Positions 8,992-19,263 of a stretch of DNA of 64,000 nucleotides are shown piece after piece; position 1 is the stretch's first letter, and each line of letters opens with the position of its first letter. Source of the stretch: DASZTV01 sp035547515 (lineage in GTDB: Bacteria > Actinomycetota > Actinomycetes > JAFAQI01); assembly GCA_035547515.1 (NCBI GenBank), contig DASZUS010000071.1:59002-123001 (forward strand), read 5' to 3'. Below the pieces are notes generated by a model that was given only the letters and a program-made list of their open reading frames with translations, searched no databases and was not told the DNA's origin. The position numbers and the translations under genes were made by a program.

Positions 8992-9012
8992 GACCCGCGC
9001 ACCGCGTGGGTC
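8992..9012. terminator. Hairpin between convergent genes
   Basis: GACCC (8992-8996) pairs with GGGTC (9008-9012), extended by inner CG pairs, in the 34-base gap between two convergent genes. No U tract on either strand; probably bidirectional. Confidence 0.45.
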
Positions 9013-9016
9013 GGGG

Positions 9017-9343
9017 CTACCGTCCGACCGCTTTCTCGAGCTCGGCCTTCGACATCGACGACCGGCCCTTGACCCGCTTGCGCTGCGCCTCTGCGTAGAG
9101 CTGGTCCTTGGTACGCCCGCCCGAGCCGGAATGTGACCGGAGCCCGCCGCGGCGGCTGGACGAGATGTCGTTGGTCGACGTACGGCTGGCCTGCTTCGCC
9201 TCACCGGCGCGGGCCCGTTCCTTGTTCACGGTGCGCGCCGCGATCTCCTCGGCGACGTCCTCGCTGCGGCCCCGCTCCTCCAGCCCTGCCTTGATGTGCT
9301 GGTACTGGCGTTCCCGCTTCTTCGTCCAGAACCGCAATGGCAT
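9017..9343 (-). CDS. Small basic protein with C-terminal Rho-N/SAP-like motif
   Basis: 108 residues: a helical N-terminal half with QHIKAGLEERGRSEDVAEEIAARTVNKERA, a Ser/Gly/Arg-rich linker, and a C-terminal segment ending VKGRSSMSKAELEKAVGR that resembles the helix-extended-loop-helix of Rho-N/SAP domains. Almost the same ending occurs in the Ku protein encoded divergently at 9499. The N-terminal part recalls small actinobacterial proteins often annotated as plasmid stabilisation or Rho-termination-factor-like; no such function is demonstrated. ATG 9343 has AGGGAGA upstream. Probably a DNA-binding accessory protein. Confidence 0.75.
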   Translation of the reverse strand: MPLRFWTKKRERQYQHIKAGLEERGRSEDVAEEIAARTVNKERARAGEAKQASRTSTNDISSSRRGGLRSHSGSGGRTKDQLYAEAQRKRVKGRSSMSKAELEKAVGR

Positions 9344-9498
9344 GGCTGTCTCCCTGTTGGCTCGCGTCCCTCCACGGCTCTACCCATCCGATTTTTCCCT
9401 ATTCGTGAGGCTCATCCTGCGGATGGAAACGACCGATACGGGAAGAGAAGATGTGAGACGCATGCCGTCCAGTGCGGCGGCTGAGCAGGGAGTGGACG

Positions 9499-10488
9499 AT
9501 GCCTCGCGCGCTGTGGTCAGGAGTGCTGGCCTTCGGGCTCGTCAACGTGCCGGTCGGGCTGTTCAGCGCGACCAGCGAGAAGGCGGTCCGCTTCCACCAG
9601 CTCAACAAGGCGACCGGCAACCGGGTGCGCTACCGCAAGGTGGACGACGCGACCGGCGAGGAGGTGCCCGCCTCCGAGATCGTCAGCGGCTACGACACGG
9701 GCGACGACGAGTACGTCGTGGTCGAGCGCGAGGAGCTTGCGTCGGTGGCGCCGGGACGCTCCGAGCTGATGGAGATCAGCGACTTCGTCGACCTCGCTGA
9801 CATCGACCCGACGTTCTACCGCTCGACCTACTACCTGGCCCCGCGCGGCAAGGGTGCCGACCGCGCGTATGCGCTGCTGCGGCGTGCGATGCAGGACACC
9901 GGCAAGGCAGCGGTCGCGACGATGGTGATGCGTGACCGCGAGCACCTCGTCGTCATCCGCCCCTCGGGCGACGCCCTCGTCCTGGAGTCCCTGTACTTCG
10001 CCGACGAGATCCGCGATCCCGAAGAGGTGGTCGGCGACCTGCCGCACGACGACTCCTTCGCTGATCGCGAGCTCACCATCGCCCGGCAGCTGATCGAGTC
10101 GCTCAGCGTCGAGTGGGAGCCCGAGCGCTACCACGACACCTACCGCGAGCGGGTGCAGTCGCTGATCGAGTCCAAGCGCGAGGGCCGCAAGGTCGTGGCT
10201 GCGAAGAAGGCGCCGAAGACCAACGTCATCGACCTGATGGCCGCACTCGAGCAGTCGATCGCCGAACGCGGCGGTCGTGGCGCGTCGAAGGCGAAGGCCG
10301 CTACGGCGGATCGGGACGAGGCGCCGGCCTCCGACGCGGCAACGGCGGAACTCGAGGGCCTCTCGAAAGCCGACCTGCTCAAGAAGGCGGCGAAGCTGGA
10401 CATCAAAGGCAGGTCATCGATGAGCAAGGAGGAGCTGGTCGAGGCGATCGCAGCGGCTCCGAAACCGGGTCGCTCGAAGGCCTCCTAG
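9499..10488 (+). CDS. ku: Non-homologous end-joining protein Ku
   Basis: 329 residues. Bacterial Ku forms a homodimeric ring that threads onto double-strand break ends and recruits LigD. The N-terminal MPRALWSGVLAFGLVNVPVGL, the central RYRKVDDATGEEV and the YYLAPRGKGADRAYALL region are standard Ku core. After about residue 255 there is an extra Lys/Ala-rich tail ending in a SAP-like element (LSKADLLKKAAKLDIKG, then RSSMSKEELVEAI), likely an additional DNA-binding module. ATG 9499 has AGGGAG upstream. The convergent ligase/polymerase genes complete an NHEJ locus. Confidence 0.96.
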   Translation: MPRALWSGVLAFGLVNVPVGLFSATSEKAVRFHQLNKATGNRVRYRKVDDATGEEVPASEIVSGYDTGDDEYVVVEREELASVAPGRSELMEISDFVDLADIDPTFYRSTYYLAPRGKGADRAYALLRRAMQDTGKAAVATMVMRDREHLVVIRPSGDALVLESLYFADEIRDPEEVVGDLPHDDSFADRELTIARQLIESLSVEWEPERYHDTYRERVQSLIESKREGRKVVAAKKAPKTNVIDLMAALEQSIAERGGRGASKAKAATADRDEAPASDAATAELEGLSKADLLKKAAKLDIKGRSSMSKEELVEAIAAAPKPGRSKAS

Positions 10489-11420
10489 GGCTTCTGGCTC
10501 TTCTTCGCCCGGGGCCGCTTCGCCAGCAGCGGGCGGAACAGGTCACCGTGCGTCTGCACTCGCGCGAGGACGTCCGTGGCGAGGAACCGCAGCAGACTCG
10601 CGTCGCCCTTCGCGGCGCACTGCTCGACCTCGTCCCAGGTGACGGGAGTCGAGGCCGTGGGGTACGGCGTCGCGCGCAACGAGTAGACCGCGACCGTGGT
10701 CTTCGCCGGGTGGTTCTGGCTCCAGTCGATCAGCACCTTGCCGTTACGCAGCTTCTTGTCCTGGGAGACGACGACCCGCTCGGGATGTTCCTCCTCGAGA
10801 GCCTTCGCGATGCCAAGAACCTCGTCGCGGATGTCTTCCCAGGACTTGCCAGGTCGCGGCGCGTAGACCTGCAGGCCCTTCGAGCCACTGGTCTTCGCAA
10901 CCGCTGACTTGCTGTTCGCGAGCCGATCCCTGACCAGCAGCGCGATGCGGCAGCACTCGACGATGTCGGTGCCCGGCCCGGGGTCGAAGTCGAAGACCAG
11001 GTGGTCCGGCGGCGTCGGCGGCTCGGCGTCGCCGTCGCGATGCCATAGCGGGACGTGAAGCTCCAACGCGGCAAGGTTGGCGGCCCAGACCAGGCTTGCC
11101 CGGTCGCCGAGCAGCGGGTAGTCGATGAAGTCTCGGCCCTGCCGTCCCGAGCGCGAGGCGACCCGCATCGACTGGACCCAGTCGGGGGCGTGCGAGGGCC
11201 GCTGCTTCTCGAAGAACGTCTCACCGCCGACCCCGTCGGGGTAGCGGCGCAGGGTGACCGGGCGCCCCGCTACGTGAGGCACCATCACCTCGGCAATCCG
11301 GGCGTAGTAGTCGAGCACCGCGGCCTTGGTGAAGTCCGCCTCGGGATAGAGCACCTTGTCGAGGTTGGACAGCATGAGCTCCCGGCCGTCGATCTCGACC
11401 GCCGTCTTCTTGCTGCTCAC
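10485..11420 (-). CDS. ligD: LigD polymerase domain as a separate protein (NHEJ DNA polymerase/primase)
   Basis: 311 residues equivalent to the PolDom of LigD, an archaeo-eukaryotic primase-type polymerase that fills gaps and adds nucleotides at breaks. The metal-binding DFDPGPG motif (DxD), the HVPLWHRDGD region and KTSGSKGLQVY are present. It starts at GTG 11420, overlapping the ligase stop as GTGA, so the two are translationally coupled and functionally replace a single-chain LigD. No 3'-phosphoesterase domain is seen in either gene. Its stop overlaps that of Ku. Confidence 0.94.
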   Translation of the reverse strand: MSSKKTAVEIDGRELMLSNLDKVLYPEADFTKAAVLDYYARIAEVMVPHVAGRPVTLRRYPDGVGGETFFEKQRPSHAPDWVQSMRVASRSGRQGRDFIDYPLLGDRASLVWAANLAALELHVPLWHRDGDAEPPTPPDHLVFDFDPGPGTDIVECCRIALLVRDRLANSKSAVAKTSGSKGLQVYAPRPGKSWEDIRDEVLGIAKALEEEHPERVVVSQDKKLRNGKVLIDWSQNHPAKTTVAVYSLRATPYPTASTPVTWDEVEQCAAKGDASLLRFLATDVLARVQTHGDLFRPLLAKRPRAKKSQKP

Positions 11421-12412
11421 GATTGTTCCCGGCGTACGTCGCTGGGGTCCTTGTCGGGACGGATCCCGCGCCAGCTCGGATGGCGCAGGCGGCCGTCGCG
11501 GGTCCATTCGCCGTAGCGCACTTCGCCCACGATGCGCGGTACGACGTACCGCGCGTTGGCCCGGTCCTTGGACTCGATCGGACCCGTGAAGGGTGAGCTG
11601 TCGCTCGCTGCGCCGTTCAGCATGGCGAGGAGGGCCGCGCGGGCGCGGTCGTTGAAGCCGGTGCCGACCTTGCCGACGTAGGTGAGCCCTCCCTCGGCCG
11701 GGATGCCGAGCAGCAGCGCGCCGAACGTTCCCTGCAGGTGCCCCTGGCCGGGAAGCCAGCCACCGATCACGACCTCCTGGTCGCGCATCGCCTTGATCTT
11801 GATCCAGTCGCGGCTGCGGCTGCCCGGCTGGTAGCGAGAGGCGCGGCGCTTCGCGACCACCCCCTCGAGGCCGCGGCTGCTCGCGGCGGCGAACACGTCG
11901 GCGCCCGGGACGTCCCGGTAGGCCGCGCTCGTCGTGACGCCATCGCCGTCGAGCTCGAGCGCCTCCAGCAGCGATCGCCGCTCGTCGTACGTCGCATCCA
12001 GCAAGGGCGACCTGTCGAGGTAGAGCACGTCGAAGACGATGTAGGACGCCGGCACCTCTTCGGCACGGCGCGAGATCATCGCCGTGCCGGTGAGGTTGAG
12101 GCGCGCCTGCAGCAGCCCGAACCTCGGGATTCCCTCCCGGTCGAGAGCGACCAGCTCGCCGTCGAGGGTGACCGGCTTCTTTCCCAGCCTTGGCGCCCAC
12201 TCCGTCAGCTCAGGGAAGGTCTTGACCAGGTCCTGGTTGTTGCGGCTGTTCGACGCGAGAGCGCCGCGCCCGTCGAAGCGGGTGATTGCTCGAATGCCGT
12301 CCCATTTCGGCTCGTAGGCCCACAGGTCGTCTGCGGCAGGGAGCTCGCCGGGCGTGGCGAGCATCGGCGCGACCGCCGGCGGCATGCCGGACTTCGCTGC
12401 GCGCACCGCCAT
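11417..12412 (-). CDS. ligD: ATP-dependent DNA ligase (LigD ligase domain)
   Basis: 331 residues containing only the nucleotidyltransferase and OB-fold parts of LigD. The adenylated lysine is K36 in YEPKWDGIRA; other ligase motifs include LDGELVAL, LEGVVAKR and DWIKIKA. It seals breaks held by Ku. ATG 12412 follows a TACCGT box by 6 bases and is preceded directly by GTG 12415, another possible start. Order ligase - polymerase, then convergent Ku. Confidence 0.95.
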   Translation of the reverse strand: MAVRAAKSGMPPAVAPMLATPGELPAADDLWAYEPKWDGIRAITRFDGRGALASNSRNNQDLVKTFPELTEWAPRLGKKPVTLDGELVALDREGIPRFGLLQARLNLTGTAMISRRAEEVPASYIVFDVLYLDRSPLLDATYDERRSLLEALELDGDGVTTSAAYRDVPGADVFAAASSRGLEGVVAKRRASRYQPGSRSRDWIKIKAMRDQEVVIGGWLPGQGHLQGTFGALLLGIPAEGGLTYVGKVGTGFNDRARAALLAMLNGAASDSSPFTGPIESKDRANARYVVPRIVGEVRYGEWTRDGRLRHPSWRGIRPDKDPSDVRREQS

Positions 12413-12418
12413 CACGCG

Positions 12419-12424
12419 ACGGTA
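12419..12424 (-). promoter_or_regulatory. -10 element TACCGT for the ligase/polymerase operon
   Basis: On the minus strand TACCGT ends 6 bases before ATG 12412, consistent with a leaderless or nearly leaderless transcript. Confidence 0.35.
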
Positions 12425-12483
12425 GTGCCCTTGGTGACTCCCGGGTCACGTTTCCGGTGACGGGTCACGGGCACTGGTCAACT

Positions 12484-12762
12484 ATGCCAAGTACGACGAT
12501 GCGCAGGACTGCGCCGCCGAGCTGGGACACGTTGCGCGACAAGATGGTGAAGGCCTTTCCTGAGTTCAGCGCCGAGGAGGTCCTGACGGAGATCGTGCAC
12601 GCGCACGATGCGGTCGCCTACGTCGGTACCCCGGACGAGGACCAGTACGAGCTCGTGGAGTTCATGGCGCGGTACGGCCTCATGGTGCGGGCGGGCCGGA
12701 TCACCCCGAGCGACCGGCTCGATCCCGAGCGGCACGCGAGCCCTCGCCGCCGCGAGGCGTAG
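12484..12762 (+). CDS. Small hypothetical protein
   Basis: 92 residues, MPSTTMRRTAPPSWDTL..., predicted mostly helical with no Cys, signal peptide or membrane segment; tail rich in Arg. No family recognised. It is transcribed away from the ligase gene and converges on the hemerythrin gene, from which a strong hairpin separates it. No ribosome binding site is evident before ATG 12484. Coding looks likely from the GC-rich third positions, but the start is uncertain. Confidence 0.55.
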   Translation: MPSTTMRRTAPPSWDTLRDKMVKAFPEFSAEEVLTEIVHAHDAVAYVGTPDEDQYELVEFMARYGLMVRAGRITPSDRLDPERHASPRRREA

Positions 12763-12797
12763 CGCTTCCGTTATCGCCGGATCCGGGGCGGGTGCTT

Positions 12798-12836
12798 GGC
12801 TGCGCCCGGTGCCCACGAGGGCGTGCGTGCGCAGCC
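12798..12836. terminator. Composite hairpin between convergent genes
   Basis: GGCTGCGC (12798-12805) pairs with GCGCAGCC (12829-12836); inside it GCCC and GGGC form a second stem with loop ACGA. Placed between convergent genes and very stable, it is a likely bidirectional terminator without a U tract. Confidence 0.55.
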
Positions 12837-12865
12837 CGCGGGGGGCATGAGGCCGTCAGCCGGGT

Positions 12866-13414
12866 CTAGGACGCAAGGGCGTCACGGATCCGGTCGGCGA
12901 TGGCGACGAACGGGCTCAGCACCGCGTTGACGGCGGGCGGCTTCGCGGTCATCCGGCCATCCCTCGCTCCGGACTCAGCTCGCTGGAGCCGCTCAGCCAG
13001 CTCCGCCAGCCGCTGCGCCGGTAGATGCTCGCGAAGCGCGGGGAACTCGAGCTGCTCCTCGTGGCGGGCGTGCTCCTCGATCGCGGCGCGGAAGGCCGCG
13101 AAGCGCTCGGCGAATCCCGGGTCGTCGATGCTCAGACGCTCCAGCTCGACGAGCGCACTCTTGGCATCGTTCTCCTCCGCGATGCGACCCTCCGCCACGT
13201 CCTCGCCGTCCGGCAGCACCTCGCGGGTCACGGGGCGGATCTCGGTCTGCTCCGCCCTCTCGTGGGCGGCTATCAGCTCACGCAGCTGGTCGAAGGCGCG
13301 CTCTCGGACCACCTCGGTCTCGGCCATGCTCACCAGGCTCATCAGCGAGCGGATGTGCTGGTGCTGGTCTTCCAGCAGCTCGATCGGGTCCGCCGGCGGC
13401 TCGGGGGTCCTCAC
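12866..13414 (-). CDS. Hemerythrin HHE domain protein
   Basis: 182 residues. The four-helix hemerythrin fold binds a non-haem di-iron centre used for oxygen, NO or redox sensing. Candidate ligands are visible in DQHQHIRSL, AAHERAEQTEI and EEHARHEEQLEF. The remaining C-terminal 50 residues are basic and variable. GTG 13414 overlaps the stop of the DinB-like gene (GTGA), so it is the second gene of a two-gene operon. Probably an oxidative or nitrosative stress protein; the exact role is not inferable. Confidence 0.88.
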   Translation of the reverse strand: MRTPEPPADPIELLEDQHQHIRSLMSLVSMAETEVVRERAFDQLRELIAAHERAEQTEIRPVTREVLPDGEDVAEGRIAEENDAKSALVELERLSIDDPGFAERFAAFRAAIEEHARHEEQLEFPALREHLPAQRLAELAERLQRAESGARDGRMTAKPPAVNAVLSPFVAIADRIRDALAS

Positions 13415-13941
13415 TCAGCCTCCCTGGTCAGCAGACCCCGCACGTACGCCGCCTGCCCGATGTGCTGGAGGTCGTCGGAGATCACGCTGATCAGGCGGGT
13501 CCCGAGAGTCACCGGCGGGTCGTACGAGTCGTCGACGACGCGCTCGAGGTCGCGGTCGCTGAGCTGCTCGACGTACTCGAGCGTTCGGGCGTGGACCTCG
13601 TCGTAGTAGCCCACGAGAAGGTCCGCCGACTGGGGCTTGACTGCCCCGACGTCCACGCTGTTCTGGCCGTATCCGGTGGCCTCCCGGTCGAAGGGCAGGC
13701 CGAACTTGTCGACCCAGCCGCCTTCATGCCACACCTGCTTGCGGCCGGCGACATCTGCGACGTGGTCGTCCTGCACCCGGGTCAGGTGCCACACCAGCCA
13801 GGCGATGGTGTTCGCCTGCGGATGGGTGCGCTCCCCGTCGACTCGCTCGGCGAGCTCTCGCGGCCCGAGGCCCTCGAGAGTCGAGTGCACTTCCTGCTGG
13901 ATGCGGTTGAAGGCTTCGGCGAGCAGTTCCGCACTGGTCAT
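13411..13941 (-). CDS. DinB/mycothiol-transferase-like protein (DUF664)
   Basis: 176 residues of the DinB four-helix superfamily, which in actinobacteria includes thiol-dependent S-transferases using mycothiol. Putative metal ligands are the His residues in TIAWLVWHLTRVQDDH and SDDLQHIGQAAYVRG. ATG 13941 (MTSAELLAEAF) matches the family start; upstream in-frame codons reach into the divergent gene's leader and are rejected. A TAGATC box lies 7 bases before the ATG. Substrate unknown. Confidence 0.88.
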   Translation of the reverse strand: MTSAELLAEAFNRIQQEVHSTLEGLGPRELAERVDGERTHPQANTIAWLVWHLTRVQDDHVADVAGRKQVWHEGGWVDKFGLPFDREATGYGQNSVDVGAVKPQSADLLVGYYDEVHARTLEYVEQLSDRDLERVVDDSYDPPVTLGTRLISVISDDLQHIGQAAYVRGLLTREAE

Positions 13942-14047
13942 GGCGGGAGATCTACCCCGATCTGGCCGCGGCGCACCGTCTCGCCGCATGATCGCGGCTG
14001 GCCGGGGTAGGCCGCGAACCGAACCGGGGACAGTGAAAGGAAGCGAC

Positions 14048-15835
14048 GTGGCCACTGTCGGCGATCAAGTGCTTGCACGACTCAAGGAGTGGGGTGTCGA
14101 GTGCGTCTTCGGATACGCCGGGGACGGCATCAACGGGCTGCTCGCCGCCTGGGGCAGGGCTGACAACGACCCGAAGTTCGTGCAGGTCCGCCACGAGGAG
14201 ATGGCCGCATTCGCGGCGGTCGGCTACTCGAAGTTCACCGGCCGGGTCGCGGTCTGCGCCGCGACCTCCGGCCCGGGCGCGATCCACCTGCTCAACGGGC
14301 TGTACGACGCCAAGCTCGACCACGTCCCGGTCGTCGCGATCGTCGGCCAGACCAACCGCAGCGCGATGGGCGGGTCCTACCAGCAGGAGGTCGACCTGCT
14401 GAGCCTGTTCAAGGACGTCGCCAACGAGTACTGCCAGATGGTGACCGTGCCCGAGCAGCTTCCCAACGTCATCGACCGGGCGATTCGTACCGCGATGACT
14501 CAGCGCTGCGTCGCGGCGATCATCATCCCCTCAGACGTGCAGGAGCTCGAGTACTCCGCGCCCACCCATGAGTTCAAGATGGTGCCGTCGAGCCTCGGCA
14601 TCGTCCAGCCGCAGCTCCTGCCCCCCGAGCACGAGCTGGGCCACGCCGCCGAGATCATCAACGCCGGCAAGAAGGTCGCGATCCTCGTCGGGCAGGGAGC
14701 GCGTGAGGCCGCTGACCAGGTGCTCGAGCTCGCCGACCTCACCGGGGCGGGCGTCGCGAAGGCCCTCCTCGGCAAGGACGTGCTCTCCGACGAGCTGCCC
14801 TTCGTCACGGGGTCGATCGGCCTCCTCGGCACCCGGCCGTCGTATGAGCTGATGCGCGAGTGCGACACGCTGATCACGATCGGGTCGAACTTCCCCTACA
14901 CCCAGTTCCTGCCGGAGTTCGGCCAGGCACGCGCGATCCAGATCGACATCGATCCGCGGTTCATCGGCATGCGTTACCCGTACGAGCTCAACCTCGTGGG
15001 CAGCGCTGGAGCGACGTTGAAGCAGCTGCTGCCGATGATCGAGCGCAAGAGCGACCGGTCGTGGCGCGAGAACGTCGAGAAGCAGGTCGCGCGGTGGTGG
15101 GACGTGATGGACCGCTCGGCGCAGGTCGGCGCCGACCCGTTGAACCCGCAGCGCGTCTTCGCCGAGGCCTCCGAGGTACTGCCGCCCAACGTGATCGTCT
15201 CGGCTGACTCCGGGTCCTCGGCGAACTGGTACGCCCGCAACATCAAGCTCAAGCCCGGGATGCGGGGGTCGCTGTCGGGCACGTTGGCGACGATGGGCAA
15301 CGGCGTGCCGTACATGGTCGGCGCGAAGTTCGGGCATCCGGACCGTCCGGCGATCGCATTCGTCGGCGACGGCGCGATGCAGATGAACGGCATCAACGAG
15401 CTCATCACCATCTCCAAGTACTGGCAGGAGTGGAGCGACCCGCGCCTCGTCGTCGCGGTGCTCCACAACCAAGACCTCAACCAGGTGACCTGGGAGATGC
15501 GCGCGATGGAGGGTGCGCCGCAGTTCCTGCCGTCGCAGCACCTGCCGGCGTTCCCTTACGCCGAGTACGCCCGCAGCATCGGCCTCGAGGGGATCCGGGT
15601 CGACCAGCCCGACGACATCGCCGGCGCCTGGCGCAGCGCACTGGCCGCGGACCGGCCGTGCGTGCTGGAGTTCGTGACCGACCCCGCCGTACCGCCGATC
15701 CCGCCCCACGCGACGCTGGATCAGATCGAGAACATGATCTCGGCCGTCGTGCGTGGCGATTCCGACCGCTGGGACGTCATCAAGGAGGGCGTCAAGGTCA
15801 AGGCCCAGGAGTTCCTGCCGGGCGGCGCGCGCTGA
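14048..15835 (+). CDS. Thiamine pyrophosphate-requiring enzyme, pyruvate oxidase/dehydrogenase (PoxB)-like
   Basis: 595 residues with the three-domain fold of TPP-dependent pyruvate oxidases and acetolactate synthases. The catalytic Glu is in VRHEEMAAF; the TPP/Mg motif GDGAMQMNGINEL...HNQD is in the C-terminal third; the middle domain carries the nucleotide-binding IGSNFPY region. The closest family type is the quinone-linked pyruvate dehydrogenase/pyruvate oxidase, decarboxylating a 2-oxoacid. Start GTG 14048 follows AAAGGAAG. It is first in a run of five touching genes; the downstream GMC oxidoreductase suggests periplasm-facing sugar or alcohol oxidation, but the shared pathway is unknown. 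Confidence 0.9.
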   Translation: MATVGDQVLARLKEWGVECVFGYAGDGINGLLAAWGRADNDPKFVQVRHEEMAAFAAVGYSKFTGRVAVCAATSGPGAIHLLNGLYDAKLDHVPVVAIVGQTNRSAMGGSYQQEVDLLSLFKDVANEYCQMVTVPEQLPNVIDRAIRTAMTQRCVAAIIIPSDVQELEYSAPTHEFKMVPSSLGIVQPQLLPPEHELGHAAEIINAGKKVAILVGQGAREAADQVLELADLTGAGVAKALLGKDVLSDELPFVTGSIGLLGTRPSYELMRECDTLITIGSNFPYTQFLPEFGQARAIQIDIDPRFIGMRYPYELNLVGSAGATLKQLLPMIERKSDRSWRENVEKQVARWWDVMDRSAQVGADPLNPQRVFAEASEVLPPNVIVSADSGSSANWYARNIKLKPGMRGSLSGTLATMGNGVPYMVGAKFGHPDRPAIAFVGDGAMQMNGINELITISKYWQEWSDPRLVVAVLHNQDLNQVTWEMRAMEGAPQFLPSQHLPAFPYAEYARSIGLEGIRVDQPDDIAGAWRSALAADRPCVLEFVTDPAVPPIPPHATLDQIENMISAVVRGDSDRWDVIKEGVKVKAQEFLPGGAR

Positions 15836-15836
15836 C

Positions 15837-16295
15837 ATGGCGCTTGCCGCGACAAGCGAGGCCGTGCACGGCATCGACGTCCTCGTCCGCAACATCGAAA
15901 CCGGCCACTTCGAGCGCTCGCTGTCGGGCCTCGCAGCGGTTGGCTCGGTGATCACCGCCGCCGAGATCTACTTCGAGCACGACCGGGCCAGCTTCGGCAA
16001 CCGGATGATGTGGCTGCCGGTAGCGCTGGGCCCGGTAGGTCTCGCGGCAGGCATCGCCGGGGTCTTCAGCAAGCGGGCTGCCAAGACCGTGCTGCCGGCG
16101 GTGTCCGCGCTGATCGTGGCTAACGGTCTGCAAGGGACCTACCTGCACGCCCGCGGCGTGTCACAGCGCCCGGGCGGGTGGTCGCTGGGCCGCTACAACA
16201 TCGAGATGGGTCCCCCGCTGCTCGCGCCGTTGCTGATGACGATGGTCGGCGGGATGGGCCTGCTCGCGGCGATCCTGCGCCGCGAAGGCGAATGA
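15837..16295 (+). CDS. Hypothetical membrane protein of the GMC operon
   Basis: 152 residues with about three or four membrane segments (about 34-50, 58-80, 84-102, 127-147). The N-terminal third, GIDVLVRNIETGHFERS, is hydrophilic and presumably cytosolic. It starts one base after the TPP enzyme stop and overlaps the GMC small subunit by four bases (ATGA). The position suggests a membrane anchor or electron-transfer partner for the oxidoreductase; no haem-binding CxxCH is present. Family not recognised with certainty. Confidence 0.75.
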   Translation: MALAATSEAVHGIDVLVRNIETGHFERSLSGLAAVGSVITAAEIYFEHDRASFGNRMMWLPVALGPVGLAAGIAGVFSKRAAKTVLPAVSALIVANGLQGTYLHARGVSQRPGGWSLGRYNIEMGPPLLAPLLMTMVGGMGLLAAILRREGE

Positions 16296-16944
16296 CCCTG
16301 CTGCGCGGGCCGGCCGAGTCGGCTGGCCGGGTGATCGGCGGCGCCCCGGTGCGCTTCCCCGGATTCGACGTGCTCGGTGAGGTCGAGCACTGGGATGCCG
16401 CAACCGCCGGGGTGGTGCTGTCGCGGCTGACGCAGACCGCAGCGCTGCACTTCTTCACCCCCGCGGAGGAGGCGGTCGGGCGGGCGCTGTTCGACCAGCT
16501 GCTCGACCAGCGCCGTGAGCCGCGGGTGCCGGTCATCGAGCTGATCGACGCCCGGCTGTGCGAAGGGCAGACCGACGGCTGGCACTACGGCGACATGCCC
16601 GAGGACGGCGACGCGTTCCGGGAGAGCTTCGCGGCTTTGGACGCAGACGCCCTCGACCGCTTCGGGGACCGCTTCGCGGCGCTCGAGTGGCGGCTGCAAG
16701 GAGACCTGATCCGGGCGGTCCAGCAGCTGAAGGACGAGACCTGGCACGGGCTGCGGGCGGATCGGGTGTGGAGCCTGTGGACCCGCTACGCCTGCACCGC
16801 GTTCTACAGCCACCCGTGGGCGTGGAACGAGATCGGCTTCGGCGGACCGGCGTACCCCCGCGGCTACAAGAACATCGGGATCGACGCGCGCGAGCCCTGG
16901 GAGGTCGCGGACGTCGTCGACCTCGATCCGGTCAGCCACTCGGA

Positions 16945-16948
<4 letters not shown>
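16292..16948 (+). CDS. Gluconate 2-dehydrogenase subunit 3 family protein
   Basis: 218 residues. This family is the small accessory subunit of membrane-bound GMC-type dehydrogenases (gluconate, sorbitol). Features are FTPAEEAVGRALFDQLL, DLIRAVQQLKDETWHGL and the C-terminal AFYSHPWAWNEIGFGGPAYPRGY, a typical family ending. There is no obvious Tat signal at the N terminus. It overlaps both neighbours by four bases, so stoichiometric expression with the large subunit is expected. Confidence 0.88.
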
Positions 16949-18578
<1,630 letters not shown>

Positions 18579-18582
<4 letters not shown>

Positions 18583-19250
18583 ACGACGCTGCCGCGCGGG
18601 CGGTGCTCTTCGATGTCGACGGCACGCTGGTCGACACCAACTACCACCATGCCGTCACCTGGGCGGAGGCGTTCCGGCTCAGCGGGCACGACGTCGCGGC
18701 GAGCACGTGCCACGGTCTCATCGGGCAAGGCTCGGAGCGGCTGGTCGAGTCGGTGCTCGGCCACGGAGACGACGCGATCGTCGAGGCGCACAGCGACCTC
18801 TATGGGCCGCAGCTGCACCGGCTGTGCGCCCTGCGCGGCGCCGCGGACCTGCTGCGGCGCGCGAAGGAATGCGGCCTGGTCGTGGTGCTCGCCACGAGTG
18901 CCTCTGCCCGCGAGGCCGAATACCTCCGCCGGGCCATCGATGCCGACGACGCGATCGACCACGTGACCACGAAGGACGACGTCGAGGAGTCCAAGCCGGA
19001 GCCCGACATCGTCCACGCCGCGCTGGCGCGGGCAGGTGTGGCGGCAGCCGACGCGGTCTTCGTGGGCGACACGGTCTGGGACGTCGAGGCGGCCCGTCGC
19101 GCCGGGATGGGCTGCGTCTGCGTGCTCACCGGCGGGATCGCCGAGCAGGTGCTGCGCGAGGCGGGCGCGCTCGAGGTCTACCGAGACGCCGTCGACCTGA
19201 TCGATCGCTTCGACGCCTCCGCCATCGGCGCGCTCGCTCGTCGCGGCTAG
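18579..19250 (+). CDS. HAD-superfamily phosphatase (phosphoglucomutase-like)
   Basis: 223 residues. Motif I is LFDVDGTLVDT (nucleophile first Asp), motif II LATSAS, motif III K at ESKPEPD and motif IV VGDTVWDVEAA. A helical cap follows motif I. It is either a small-molecule phosphatase or a beta-phosphoglucomutase-type enzyme acting on phosphosugars. The GTG start overlaps the GMC stop. Last gene of the 14-19 kb operon, adjacent to a convergent sugar porter, which fits a carbohydrate role. Confidence 0.9.
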
Positions 19251-19263
19251 CCAGCTGGTTGCC

